In this document: piece by piece, positions 17,866 through 25,856 of the stretch
Numbering within the stretch: the first letter of the stretch is position 1
Layout: the number at the start of each line of letters is the position of its first letter
NCBI RefSeq assembly: GCF_046524175.1
Contig: NZ_JBEFZF010000005.1
Span: forward strand, 186,001-250,000
Length of the DNA stretch: 64,000 nucleotides
Direction of reading: 5' to 3'
Origin: Spongiivirga sp046524175
GTDB lineage: Bacteria > Bacteroidota > Bacteroidia > Flavobacteriales > Flavobacteriaceae
Notes under the pieces: model-generated
The model's database searches: none
Told to the model about the DNA's origin: nothing
What the model saw: only the letters and a program-made list of their open reading frames with translations
Position numbers and translations under genes: made by a program

Positions 17866-18831
17866 TTATGCTAAAGAAACACGTTTAAAATCAACAACGG
17901 TAACATCACCGAATGATTTTACATAGTCTTCAACAGTTTTCTTTTCATCCATGATGAATTTTTGATCTAACAAACACTGCTCTTGGTCTAGAGTCGTGTT
18001 GTCAGAAACAAAACGTTCCATTTTACCAGGAAGAATGCGATCCCAGATTTGTTCTGGCTTACCTTCCGCTTTTAATTGCTCTTTCGCATCAGCTTCGGCT
18101 TTAGCCATTACTTCTGGAGTTAATTGTTGCATAGAAATGTACTGAGGTACGTTTTTAAGTGTTTTACCTAAACGCCCTAGTTCTTCATTTTCTTTTTCAA
18201 TTGCAGCAATTCTTGCTTCGGTTTCGGCAGCAACATATGCAGGATCGAAACCTTTGTATGATAACGAAGTGGCACCCATAGATGCTACTTGCATAGACAA
18301 TTCTTTAGCTAACTGTTCAGCATTATCAACTTTGTTAGATAAACCTACAACTGCAGCAATCTTTTTACCATGAACGTAAGATCCGATAAAACCAGCAACT
18401 AATTTCTTGAAACCACCGATCTCGATTTTTTCACCGATTACACCGGTTTGCTCAGTAAGCTTATCAGCTACGGTCATTCCATTAAAATCGGCAGCTAAAA
18501 AGTCTTCCTTAGTATCAAAATTCAAGGAAATATCTGCCAATTGGTTTGCTAATGCAACGAAATCGTCATTTTTAGCAACAAAATCAGTTTCACAGTTTAA
18601 TGAAAATACAACAGCCTGTGTTTTATCATCGCTTACTTTTGCAACTGCAACACCTTCAGAAGAATCTCTGTCAGCACGCTTTGCAGCAACTTTTTGACCC
18701 TTTTTTCGTAGTACTTCGATTGCTTTGTCGAAATCTCCTTCAGCTTCCACTAAGGCTTTCTTACAATCCATCATACCAGCACCAGTGGCTTTTCTTAATT
18801 TATTTACGTCTGCGGCGGTAACTTTTACCAT
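17866..18831 (-). CDS. tsf: Elongation factor Ts
   Basis: Guanine nucleotide exchange factor for EF-Tu. The start is taken as the ATG at 18831 (MVKVTAADVNKLRKATGAG), because the upstream in-frame extension to 18885 runs through the intergenic hairpin and is not conserved in the family. This gives 321 residues. The UBA-like N-terminal domain with TGAGMMDCKKAL, the TDFVAKN loop at about residue 80 (EF-Tu contact: CETDFVAKNDDF), and the coiled-coil C-terminal part are present. It follows rpsB as usual, with a perfect stem-loop in the gap and a strong terminator behind it. Confidence 0.97.
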   Translation of the reverse strand: MVKVTAADVNKLRKATGAGMMDCKKALVEAEGDFDKAIEVLRKKGQKVAAKRADRDSSEGVAVAKVSDDKTQAVVFSLNCETDFVAKNDDFVALANQLADISLNFDTKEDFLAADFNGMTVADKLTEQTGVIGEKIEIGGFKKLVAGFIGSYVHGKKIAAVVGLSNKVDNAEQLAKELSMQVASMGATSLSYKGFDPAYVAAETEARIAAIEKENEELGRLGKTLKNVPQYISMQQLTPEVMAKAEADAKEQLKAEGKPEQIWDRILPGKMERFVSDNTTLDQEQCLLDQKFIMDEKKTVEDYVKSFGDVTVVDFKRVSLA

Positions 18832-18855
18832 TTTGTAACGATTTAATTTGTATAA

Positions 18856-18888
18856 ATAATGACCGCTAACATAAGAAGCGGTCATTAT
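18856..18888 (-). other. Stem-loop in the rpsB-tsf spacer
   Basis: A perfect 12-bp stem (18856-18867 with 18877-18888; ATAATGACCGCT) with a 9-nt loop. On the minus strand it is not followed by a T-run but by TTATACAAATT, so it is more likely an RNA processing or attenuation site that sets the rpsB:tsf ratio than a full terminator. Confidence 0.65.
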
Positions 18889-18911
18889 CTAAATGTTATT
18901 GTTAAATGAAA

Positions 18912-19790
18912 TTATTCTGCAGCTTTCTCCTCTTCTTTTTTAGCTTTCTTTGCAGGAGCCTTCTTTGCAGGCTTTTCCACTTTTTCAGCTTTAGGAGCTT
19001 CTTCTGCCTTTACTTCAGGAACTACTTCTTCAGCAGCAGCCTCGGCTTTAGGGGCTGCCTCCGTTTTAGCAGCTTCTTCTTTCTTAGCATCTTTATCAGC
19101 TTTTCTATCAGCTAATCCTTCAGCAATCGCATCCGTAACATGACCTAATATGTTATCGATAGACTTAGAGGCATCATCATTTGCAGGAATCACATAATTT
19201 ACTTCACGCGGGTCAGAGTTGGTATCGACCATTGCGAAGATTGGAATGTTTAATTTTTGTGCTTCTTTAATTGCGATGTGCTCACGCTTAATATCAACAA
19301 CAAATAATGCGCCTGGAAGACGAGTCATGTCAGAAATAGAACCTAAGTTCTTTTCTAATTTGGCACGAAGACGATCTACTTGTAGACGCTCTTTCTTAGA
19401 TAGCGTGTTGAAAGTACCATCTTTTTTCATACGATCGATCGATGCCATTTTCTTAACTGCTTTTCTGATAGTTACGAAATTGGTCAACATCCCACCAGGC
19501 CATCTTTCAGTGATGTACGGCATGTTTACGTTTGATGCTTTTTCAGCAACGATGTCTTTAGCTTGTTTTTTGGTAGCTACAAAAAGGATTTTTCTACCAG
19601 ATGCTGCGATCTTTTTCAAAGCTTCATTAGCTTCTTCAATCTTTGCAGCAGTTTTGTAAAGATTGATAATGTGGATTCCGTTACGCTCCATATATATATA
19701 CGGCGCCATGTTCGGATCCCATTTACGGGTCAGGTGACCAAAGTGTACACCTGCCTCAAGTAAGTTTTTTACTTCTATTTTTTTTGCCAT
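18912..19790 (-). CDS. rpsB: Small ribosomal subunit protein uS2
   Basis: Structural protein of the 30S subunit. The conserved core runs from LLEAGVHFGHLTRKWDPNM (residues 10-28) through PGALFVVDIKREHIA and DTNSDPREVNYVIPANDDA. At 292 residues it is about 50 longer than the E. coli protein; the excess is a C-terminal tail from about residue 235 made almost only of A, E, K and P. Such tails are seen in S2 of this phylum. It lies between rpsI and tsf, all on the minus strand. Confidence 0.97.
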   Translation of the reverse strand: MAKKIEVKNLLEAGVHFGHLTRKWDPNMAPYIYMERNGIHIINLYKTAAKIEEANEALKKIAASGRKILFVATKKQAKDIVAEKASNVNMPYITERWPGGMLTNFVTIRKAVKKMASIDRMKKDGTFNTLSKKERLQVDRLRAKLEKNLGSISDMTRLPGALFVVDIKREHIAIKEAQKLNIPIFAMVDTNSDPREVNYVIPANDDASKSIDNILGHVTDAIAEGLADRKADKDAKKEEAAKTEAAPKAEAAAEEVVPEVKAEEAPKAEKVEKPAKKAPAKKAKKEEEKAAE

Positions 19791-19945
19791 TTGTAATAGT
19801 TTACGTTCCGTATTATTAGCAACCTTTCGCTTTGCGACTTGGTTTAGATGCTAAACTACTCCCTTCAATACATGATTGATAGTTAGTAACGGCAACTTAT
19901 TTCAAAAATTAAATGAACGAATACTGAAACGGGTTCAGTAAACAA

Positions 19946-20332
19946 TTAACGCTTAGAGAACTGGAATTTCTTACGCGCTTTCTTCTGACCGAATTTCTTA
20001 CGTTCTACCATACGGGCATCACGAGTAAGGAGTCCTTCTGGCTTAAGCTCAGCTCTGTTTTCTTCGTTAAGCTCACACATTGCGCGTGATAATGCTAAGC
20101 GAATTGCTTCTGCTTGACCAGTAATACCACCACCGTATACATTTACTTTAACATCAAAGTTACCTTCGTTACCAGTCAAGGCAAAAGGCTGTTGTACTTT
20201 GTACTGTAAAGTAGCCGTAGTGAAGTAGTCATTCAGCTCACGATTGTTAACCGTAATGTTTCCTTTTCCTTCAGAAACATACACACGGGCAACTGCCGTT
20301 TTTCTACGGCCGATTTTGTGAATTACTTGCAT
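19946..20332 (-). CDS. rpsI: Small ribosomal subunit protein uS9
   Basis: 30S subunit protein whose C-terminal arm reaches the P-site tRNA. The 128-residue protein has IGRRKTAVARVYV at the start and the conserved C-terminal QKKARKKFQFSKR ending in KR. Its ATG overlaps the rplM stop by one base (TAATG at 20332), giving tight coupling with rplM. Confidence 0.97.
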   Translation of the reverse strand: MQVIHKIGRRKTAVARVYVSEGKGNITVNNRELNDYFTTATLQYKVQQPFALTGNEGNFDVKVNVYGGGITGQAEAIRLALSRAMCELNEENRAELKPEGLLTRDARMVERKKFGQKKARKKFQFSKR

Positions 20333-20787
20333 TACTTTAAATCGTTTAAGTTTATTGTTTTGGGCTTTTGAGCCTCTTTGTTGTGTTCAGGTCCAACAAA
20401 TACCTTCAAGTTTCTGAACAAGTCTGCGCCTAATTTATTTTTAGGCAACATTCCTTTAACAGATTTCTCGACTAAGCTTGCAGGATTTTTTGCAAATACT
20501 TCGTTAGCGTTTAAGATACGCTGACCACCAGGATAGCCTGTGTGACGAATGTATTGCTTTTCTTCCCACTTTTTACCTGTTAAGTTGATTTTTTCTGCGT
20601 TAATAACAATAACATTATCACCACAATCAACATGCGGAGTGTAATTAGGCTTGTACTTACCTCTTAGTAGTTTTGCTACTTTAGAAGCCATACGACCAAG
20701 GGTTTGCCCCTCAGCATCAACCACAACCCACTCTTTATTAACAGTTGCTTTATTAGCCGAAACAGTTTTGTAACTTAATGTGTTCAC
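20332..20787 (-). CDS. rplM: Large ribosomal subunit protein uL13
   Basis: Early-assembling 50S protein. 151 residues, with WVVVDAEGQTLGRMASKVAKLL near the N terminus and the central YTPHVDCGDNVIVINAEKI and RHTGYPGG segments of the family. It heads the rplM-rpsI operon, preceded by a clear promoter at 20871-20900 that leaves a leader of about 75 nt. Confidence 0.97.
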   Translation of the reverse strand: MNTLSYKTVSANKATVNKEWVVVDAEGQTLGRMASKVAKLLRGKYKPNYTPHVDCGDNVIVINAEKINLTGKKWEEKQYIRHTGYPGGQRILNANEVFAKNPASLVEKSVKGMLPKNKLGADLFRNLKVFVGPEHNKEAQKPKTINLNDLK

Positions 20788-20870
20788 ACTAATAATCTTT
20801 ATTGCTTGCTTAAAACAAGCTTGTTAAACATTCCATTTCCGTATTGAATACACGTCCAATTTACGGGCTG

Positions 20871-20900
20871 CAAATGTACGATTATATCTTTATTTTACAA
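20871..20900 (-). promoter_or_regulatory. Promoter of rplM-rpsI
   Basis: Minus strand TTG (20898-20900), 19-nt spacer, TACATTTG (20871-20878). Both elements and spacing match the Bacteroidota consensus. Confidence 0.7.
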
Positions 20901-21181
20901 ACACCAAAAGACTAATTGTTTAAGTGGATTTTTAGGGGGTTGTTTTAGTTCGAAAATATTGCGCTTTTTTAATGGAAAACCTACCTGTTTTAAACCATAT
21001 GTAACCTTGCAGAAAATTGCCACTAGTTATACGTTTTATCAAATACCTTAAAAGTAAAAATCTTCTGGCCTCAAAAATATAGTCATTTACTAGTATTCCC
21101 TTGAACCTGATTAAAGAAATAAACATGTTGTTTAATCCAAAATTAAAACACCCAGCCTTTCAAAAAAGGGTGTTTTCCCTC
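20901..21181. other. Intergenic region without a supported gene
   Basis: Between the rplM promoter and the small-peptide promoter I see no supported gene. A 64-codon frame on the minus strand (20932-21126) has no homology I recognise and no promoter. The only structure is the hairpin at 21145-21176. Confidence 0.5.
21145..21176. terminator. Possible terminator hairpin
   Basis: AAAACACCC (21145-21153) pairs with GGGTGTTTT (21168-21176), with T-rich ends on both strands. It would insulate the small-peptide promoter just downstream. Its own upstream transcript is unknown. Confidence 0.5.
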
Positions 21182-21212
21182 TTGACCTGCACCCTGTATT
21201 ATGATAAGTTTG
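21182..21212 (+). promoter_or_regulatory. Promoter of a 38-residue peptide gene
   Basis: TTG (21182-21184), 20-nt spacer, TAAGTTTG (21205-21212): both elements match the Bacteroidota consensus. A start about 7 nt downstream would put the 5' end at about 21219, at the first base of a leader hairpin (21219-21226 with 21254-21261). Confidence 0.65.
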
Positions 21213-21274
21213 TTACCGAGATTAGTAATGATCAAATTTCTATGCATTTAGCAACTAATCTAAAATAAGCGGGC

Positions 21275-21391
21275 ATGAGACATTCTGAAAACATTACCAA
21301 CCAAGAAAGCTATCTTATTTATTATCCTATTATAGCCATTGTGCTTATGATAATAGGATTAGCAATTAACCTTTACACCATTTTCGGGTAA
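21275..21391 (+). CDS. Small single-pass membrane peptide, 38 residues
   Basis: An ATG frame of 38 residues starting MRHSENITNQESYLIYYP and ending in a hydrophobic helix (IIAIVLMIIGLAINLYTIF, about residues 19-37). It is short enough to be missed by gene callers, but it is framed by a well-matched promoter (21182-21212), a leader hairpin and a perfect terminator (21411-21441), so it is likely a real monocistronic gene. It lies just upstream of the TPR kinase/LuxR pair, and a second tiny membrane peptide lies just downstream of that pair. No family is recognised. Confidence 0.6.
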   Translation: MRHSENITNQESYLIYYPIIAIVLMIIGLAINLYTIFG

Positions 21392-21410
21392 AATTTTATT
21401 TGAATAGTGT

Positions 21411-21441
21411 AAAAAACGCGACCTAACCAGTCGCGTTTTTT
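21411..21441 (+). terminator. Intrinsic terminator of the small peptide gene
   Basis: Perfect 12-bp stem AAAAAACGCGAC / GTCGCGTTTTTT with a 7-nt loop; the T-run is part of the descending arm. It separates the peptide gene from the kinase gene. Confidence 0.85.
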
Positions 21442-21486
21442 GTTGCGCGTTTTTGTATTTTGCCAACTCAAACTAAACACCCTGCC

Positions 21487-23508
21487 ATGAACAAAGTAAT
21501 TACATGTCTAATCGTGTTGGTTTTATGTTCCCTTACCTTAAAATCACAAGAAAAATTCGATGCTGAATACTATAAGAAGCTACTTGATAGCACGCAAATA
21601 GAGGAAGAAAAGTATGCTATTTTAGACTCGCTTCTTCAAAACCGAAGACAGCTTGAAGCTGACGAGGTCATTGATTATAGTTATCAATTTATTGATATTG
21701 CCGAAAGTCGAAAAGACTATAAAGCCCTAATTGATAAATGTATTAAAGTATTCTATTCTGTCAATAATATCAAAAATGACAGAAAAGCCTCAAAGGCATT
21801 GATAGATAAAATGGAAAAGTATCAAAGTAAGATTAAAGATTCTTTCTTAATCGCCTCTATCTATCTTAAAAAGGGAGGATTTTACTATGGAATACAAAAT
21901 GATGAGGCAATTAAAAATTATTCGTTAGCAATCTCAAACTTTGGTATCGCTGATTCCATACATGTAGCCGATTCTTACCTTTTCAGAGGTCAAACCTTAG
22001 ACATGAAGGGAAATTTTATTGAAGCGATAGATGATTATGAAATTGCTACCCAGTACTATGAAAACTTAGGTGATATCGAATATGTATATAGTACAAAACA
22101 AGCTATCGCCATTGTTTATTCTCGAAATGGCTTTTCTGATGAAGCATCTAAAATACGTAAGGACATTATTGAATACTCTAAAAAAACGAAGAATTATAGA
22201 TGGCACTTAACAGCACTTGCTAACGAGGCTTCACATGATAAAAAGAGAGGGGAAAACGAAGGCGTTCTAGAAAAATTACACGAGGCACTTCAGCTTAATA
22301 AAAACCATAATTCGAACCATATAGGTTATGATATTTTCATCCGTTCCCAACTAGTTGACTACTACTCAAAGGTAAATAGAAATTTAGCATCTAAACATTT
22401 GGATACCTTGCTAAAACGCAAATCGGAAACTGAAGATGATCCATACCTAAACCACCACTTAATGTTCGCCGAAGCGGTCTATGAAAAAGAGTTTGGGAGT
22501 TTAAATAAATCCATTTCAATATTAGAAAAACGTTCAAAGGTTTTAGAAGGAATGCAAACTGTCGATGCCTTGATCGCTAATAAAAAACGATTAGCTGATT
22601 TGTATAGCGAAATAGGGAATTCAGATAAAGCATATCAAAATCTTAGGGATTATCAGAGGTTAAATGACTCAGTGTTCAATCTACAAAAAACAAATACACT
22701 ACTTTATTATCAGAAAAAATATGAAACTGAACGAAGAGAAAAAGAGCTCATTAAAAAAACATCGGAAGTTGAGTTACTGGAGCAAAAAAACCAAACTAAA
22801 CAACGGGTTTTAGTCTTATCGATTACAGGGATTAGCTTACTTTTTTTAATTATCTATTTGATAAGAAATAGAAAGTATCTCAAAAAGACAAAAGAACAAC
22901 AAGAAGCATTTAGCCAACAACTATTACAATCTCAAGAAGAAGAGCGAAAACGAATCTCAAAAGATCTTCATGATAGTTTAGGTCAAAGCTTATTACTTAT
23001 TAAAAATAAGGTAGTTTTAAACGACGATAAAGAAACGGGTAACATTGTAAACAATGCCATAGAAGAGGTAAGAAGCATTTCTCGGGCACTGCATCCTTTT
23101 CAGTTAGAGGAACTCGGTCTTACTAAAGCCATTAAAAATGTTGTTAATCAACTTGACGAAAGCACTGAAATCTTTATCTCATCAGAAGTGGATAACATTG
23201 AAAACCTCTTTAAACCAGATCAGGAGGTCAATATTTTCAGAATCATTCAGGAAAGTCTCAACAATATAATTAAACATTCTAATGCCCAAGCAGCCCGGGT
23301 AGAAATTGTACAGAATAAAGACCAAGTACAAATTATCATAAAAGACAACGGAAAAGGTTTTGACTTTTCTGAACAATACAATGATTTTAAAAGTCTAGGT
23401 CTCAAAACGTTAAAAGAACGCACAAAATTGCTAAATGGGAGTATGAAAATTGATTCCGAAAGAAATAAAGGTACTACCTTAGCATTTACCATACCCCTTG
23501 CAGCATGA
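21487..23508 (+). CDS. TPR-containing sensor histidine kinase (NarL/LuxR-type partner)
   Basis: A 673-residue kinase. The ATG at 21487 is preferred over a TTG 27 nt upstream because it directly opens a Sec signal peptide (MNKVITCLIVLVLCSLTLKSQ). A periplasmic region of TPR-like helical repeats (about 30-400) follows, then a transmembrane helix (RVLVLSITGISLLFLIIYLI, about 435-455), a short coiled coil, a HisKA_3 dimerisation domain with EERKRISKDLHDSLGQ (phospho-acceptor His495), and a HATPase domain (ESLNNIIKHSNA, DNGKGFDF, GLKTLKERTKLL). It overlaps the regulator gene by 4 nt (ATGA), so the two are a cognate two-component pair. The signal is unknown; the TPR domain may sense protein-protein contact in the periplasm. 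Confidence 0.9.
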   Translation: MNKVITCLIVLVLCSLTLKSQEKFDAEYYKKLLDSTQIEEEKYAILDSLLQNRRQLEADEVIDYSYQFIDIAESRKDYKALIDKCIKVFYSVNNIKNDRKASKALIDKMEKYQSKIKDSFLIASIYLKKGGFYYGIQNDEAIKNYSLAISNFGIADSIHVADSYLFRGQTLDMKGNFIEAIDDYEIATQYYENLGDIEYVYSTKQAIAIVYSRNGFSDEASKIRKDIIEYSKKTKNYRWHLTALANEASHDKKRGENEGVLEKLHEALQLNKNHNSNHIGYDIFIRSQLVDYYSKVNRNLASKHLDTLLKRKSETEDDPYLNHHLMFAEAVYEKEFGSLNKSISILEKRSKVLEGMQTVDALIANKKRLADLYSEIGNSDKAYQNLRDYQRLNDSVFNLQKTNTLLYYQKKYETERREKELIKKTSEVELLEQKNQTKQRVLVLSITGISLLFLIIYLIRNRKYLKKTKEQQEAFSQQLLQSQEEERKRISKDLHDSLGQSLLLIKNKVVLNDDKETGNIVNNAIEEVRSISRALHPFQLEELGLTKAIKNVVNQLDESTEIFISSEVDNIENLFKPDQEVNIFRIIQESLNNIIKHSNAQAARVEIVQNKDQVQIIIKDNGKGFDFSEQYNDFKSLGLKTLKERTKLLNGSMKIDSERNKGTTLAFTIPLAA

Positions 23509-24134
23509 AACCAACGATCATTATAGCCGACGATCACCCTTTGCTTTTAAAAGGCTTATATGATTTTTTATCAGAAAAAAAATTCAACATCGTTGGGCAA
23601 TATCCAGATGGTAATGCAGCTTATAATGCCATAGTAAAAGATGCGCCGGATATTGCGGTACTCGATATTCAAATGCCCATAATGTCAGGAATTGAAGTAG
23701 CCGCCGCCTGTAAGAAAAACAAAATTGAAACCAAAATCGTTCTAATTACCTTACACCGGGAAAAGGACTTATATCTTCAGGCGAAAGAGCTCAATATTTT
23801 TGGATATATATTAAAGGAATTTGCAATCGAAGAAATCGAGCTTTGTTTAAACGCTGTTATTGAAGGTACACCCTATTTTAGCCCTAATATTACACAAAGC
23901 TTAAATGTTGATGAGCAAGCTGATGAAAAGCTTAAATTATTGACCCCCTCAGAAAAAAAGATTCTAAAACTTATTGCCGAGGATAATTCAAATAAAGAAA
24001 TTGCCGAACTTCTTTTTATATCGGCCAGAACAGTTGAGAAGCATCGCAGCAATATAATCTCTAAACTAGATCTTACCCCAAAAACGAATAGCTTATTGCT
24101 TTGGGCTAAGGAACATCGTACATTTTTAATTTAA
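23505..24134 (+). CDS. LuxR/NarL-family response regulator
   Basis: A 209-residue DNA-binding regulator. The receiver domain (1-about 120) has the acid pocket ADDHP (residues 8-12), the phospho-acceptor Asp54 in VLDIQMPIMSG, a switch Thr in LITLHRE and the conserved Lys in YILKEF. The C-terminal LuxR helix-turn-helix is TPSEKKILKLIAEDNSNKEIA...SARTVEKHRSNI. Start overlaps the stop of the TPR kinase, which is its likely phosphodonor. Targets may include the small membrane-peptide genes on either side, but this is only positional inference. Confidence 0.93.
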   Translation: MKPTIIIADDHPLLLKGLYDFLSEKKFNIVGQYPDGNAAYNAIVKDAPDIAVLDIQMPIMSGIEVAAACKKNKIETKIVLITLHREKDLYLQAKELNIFGYILKEFAIEEIELCLNAVIEGTPYFSPNITQSLNVDEQADEKLKLLTPSEKKILKLIAEDNSNKEIAELLFISARTVEKHRSNIISKLDLTPKTNSLLLWAKEHRTFLI

Positions 24135-24288
24135 AAGCCGATAGTAGACTAAACAGAATTAGAAAGTAATTTTTATAATCGCCATGGTATCGCACTATTA
24201 CTACTATAATACCTCAACAATCAATCTTCTAAAATAACGCCACAAACATCTGAATATCAGTGTTTAAAAATATACGTAGTACTACGTA

Positions 24289-24319
24289 TTGCATAAAACG
24301 CCTTCTGATCTCATCTTTG
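24289..24319 (+). promoter_or_regulatory. Promoter of the second G-loop element
   Basis: TTG (24289-24291), 20-nt spacer, CATCTTTG (24312-24319): one mismatch from TAnnTTTG. It sits in the gap after the response regulator gene. Confidence 0.5.
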
Positions 24320-24325
24320 TATTAT

Positions 24326-24400
24326 AATGATTTAGGCAAGTAAGGGGGCCTAAAGTGTTTAACATAACCCTGATCATCCTCGCGAGGATCAGGGTTTTTA
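24326..24400 (+). ncRNA. Candidate small RNA or attenuating leader with G-loop hairpin
   Basis: Part of the 503-bp gap between the response regulator and odhB. Downstream of the promoter lies a hairpin TTTAGGC/GCCTAAA (24331-24337 with 24348-24354) whose loop ends in GGGG, followed directly by a strong terminator (24366-24399). The 36-codon gene at 24414 starts 14 nt after the terminator, so this could be a free small RNA of about 75 nt or a leader that controls read-through into that gene. No known riboswitch is recognised. Confidence 0.45.
24366..24399 (+). terminator. Intrinsic terminator
   Basis: Arms AACCCTGATC (24366-24375) and GATCAGGGTT (24387-24396) with an inner palindromic CCTCGCGAGG tip and a TTTTT tail. 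Confidence 0.85.
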
Positions 24401-24413
24401 AAACTTAGAAATC

Positions 24414-24524
24414 ATGAGAGTACAAACAGAAGAATCTAAAAGAACATTGATCATCACTGCAACAATACTTGTATTGTCAGCGGTCGTATTAGTCAATAAC
24501 ATTTTGTTTTTACTTTCTCAATAA
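24414..24524 (+). CDS. Small single-pass membrane peptide, 36 residues
   Basis: An ATG frame of 36 residues: a charged N terminus (MRVQTEESKR) followed by one hydrophobic helix (TLIITATILVLSAVVLVNNI, residues 11-30) and LFLLSQ. It follows an intrinsic terminator by 14 nt and is followed by a G-loop hairpin and another terminator (24582-24613). Like the 38-residue peptide at 21275 it starts MR with an acidic/polar N terminus and one helix. Expression would need read-through or a nearer promoter. No family recognised; moderate confidence that it is real. Confidence 0.5.
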   Translation: MRVQTEESKRTLIITATILVLSAVVLVNNILFLLSQ

Positions 24525-24550
24525 TAAGCAAAACGGGCTATTATAATTTG

Positions 24551-24613
24551 TTTAGGTGTGATGATTTGGGGTTATTACACAAAAAAACCTGGCTGTTGTT
24601 GGCCAGGTTTTTT
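24551..24613 (+). ncRNA. Third G-loop hairpin plus terminator element
   Basis: TTTAGG at 24551 leads into a 9-bp stem (24556-24564 with 24572-24580, two G-U pairs) with a TTTGGGG loop, followed at once by a terminator. A weak TATAATTTG box precedes it, so it could be an independent RNA or the 3' end of the mRNA of the 36-residue peptide. Confidence 0.4.
24582..24613. terminator. Bidirectional intrinsic terminator
   Basis: Perfect 12-bp stem AAAAAACCTGGC / GCCAGGTTTTTT with an 8-nt loop. It can stop both plus-strand transcription and the odhA-odhB operon coming from the other side (odhB stop at 24638). Confidence 0.9.
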
Positions 24614-24637
24614 AGTTATATAGTAGGTAATATAGAA

Positions 24638-25849
24638 CTACAATTCTAATGCTTTCTTAGGATTATTATCCATCAATAATTCAACAGGATTTTCTAAAGC
24701 TTCTTTAACCGCTACAAGGAAACCTACTGATTCTCTACCATCAATAATACGGTGATCATAACTCAATGCTACATACATAATAGGAGCTATCACGACTTGG
24801 CCGTCCTTAGCAATAGGGCGCTCCACAATATTGTGCATCCCTAAAATCCCCGATTGTGGTGGATTAATAATTGGGGTCGATAACATCGATCCGAAAACTC
24901 CTCCATTTGAGATGGTAAACGTACCTCCGGTCATTTCGTCAACTGTAATTTGTCCGTCACGTGCTCTAATTGCAAGTCGCTTTATCTCGGTTTCAACGCC
25001 TCTAAAACTCAAATTCTCAGCATTCCGCATTACCGGCACCATTAAACCTTTAGGTCCTGATACCGCCACACTAATGTCGCAGAAATCATATGTTATTTTA
25101 TAATCCCCATCGATCATGCTATTCACATCGGGATATAGCTGTAGTGCTCGCACCACCGCTTTTGTAAAGAATGACATGAATCCAAGACTTACTCCATGTT
25201 TTGCTTTAAAGGTTTCCTTGTATTCCTTACGTAATGCAAAAATAGGGCTCATATCAACCTCATTAAACGTGGTTAACATCGCAGTCTCATTCTTAGCGCT
25301 CACCAAGCGTTCAGCTACCTTACGACGAAGCATCGACAGTTTTTTACGCTCGCTACCACGATTTCCTGCACCGGGTGTACCCATTGATGGTGTCGCTTTG
25401 ACAGCATCATCTTTTGTAATACGACCATCGCGTCCCGTCCCCTTTACATCCTTAGCATCTATACCCTTTTCTGCTAGCACCTTTTTAGCAGCTGGTGAAG
25501 CAGTACCTGTTGCATAGGTTTCTTTGGTTGCAGCAGGTTTTGGCACTTCCTTTTTCGGTACTTCTACCTTCTTTTCTTCTTTTGCTGGAGCCGCTTCCCC
25601 TTCTGGCTTTGCAGCACTGGTATCAATTAAACAGACAACCTCTCCTACAGCAACTGCATCACCTTCTTCTGCCTTCAACGTGATGGTACCGCTAGCTTCA
25701 GCAGGAAGTTCAAGAGTCGCTTTATCTGAATCAACCTCTGCTATTGCCTGATCTTTTTCAACATAATCTCCGTCTGCAACTAACCATTCTGCTATTTCTA
25801 CTTCGGTAATTGATTCTCCCGGTGAAGGGACTTTCATTTCTAGGATCAT
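24638..25849 (-). CDS. odhB: 2-oxoglutarate dehydrogenase E2 (dihydrolipoyl succinyltransferase)
   Basis: E2 core of the 2-oxoglutarate dehydrogenase complex of the TCA cycle. The 403-residue protein has one lipoyl domain (1-about 80, lipoyl-lysine in EVDSDKATLEL near residue 43), an A/P/K/E linker, an E1/E3-binding domain (SPAAKKVLAEKGID...GTGRDGRITKDD, about 117-150) and the catalytic domain with YDHRIIDGRESV near the C terminus. It is third in the odhA-M23-odhB operon, 7 nt behind the M23-like gene. Length and the start MILEMKVPSPGESITEVEIA are normal for the family. Confidence 0.96.
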   Translation of the reverse strand: MILEMKVPSPGESITEVEIAEWLVADGDYVEKDQAIAEVDSDKATLELPAEASGTITLKAEEGDAVAVGEVVCLIDTSAAKPEGEAAPAKEEKKVEVPKKEVPKPAATKETYATGTASPAAKKVLAEKGIDAKDVKGTGRDGRITKDDAVKATPSMGTPGAGNRGSERKKLSMLRRKVAERLVSAKNETAMLTTFNEVDMSPIFALRKEYKETFKAKHGVSLGFMSFFTKAVVRALQLYPDVNSMIDGDYKITYDFCDISVAVSGPKGLMVPVMRNAENLSFRGVETEIKRLAIRARDGQITVDEMTGGTFTISNGGVFGSMLSTPIINPPQSGILGMHNIVERPIAKDGQVVIAPIMYVALSYDHRIIDGRESVGFLVAVKEALENPVELLMDNNPKKALEL

Positions 25850-25856
25850 TTGTCTT

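Noticed and set aside
18831..18885. Longer tsf start at 18885
   Set aside because: The extra 18 residues run through the intergenic hairpin and are not part of the EF-Ts family, which begins with the MVKVTAADV-like segment.
20932..21126. 64-codon frame on the minus strand in the gap upstream of rplM
   Set aside because: No recognised family, no -7 box near its start, and composition like non-coding AT-rich DNA. It also lies between a promoter and a hairpin that explain the gap.
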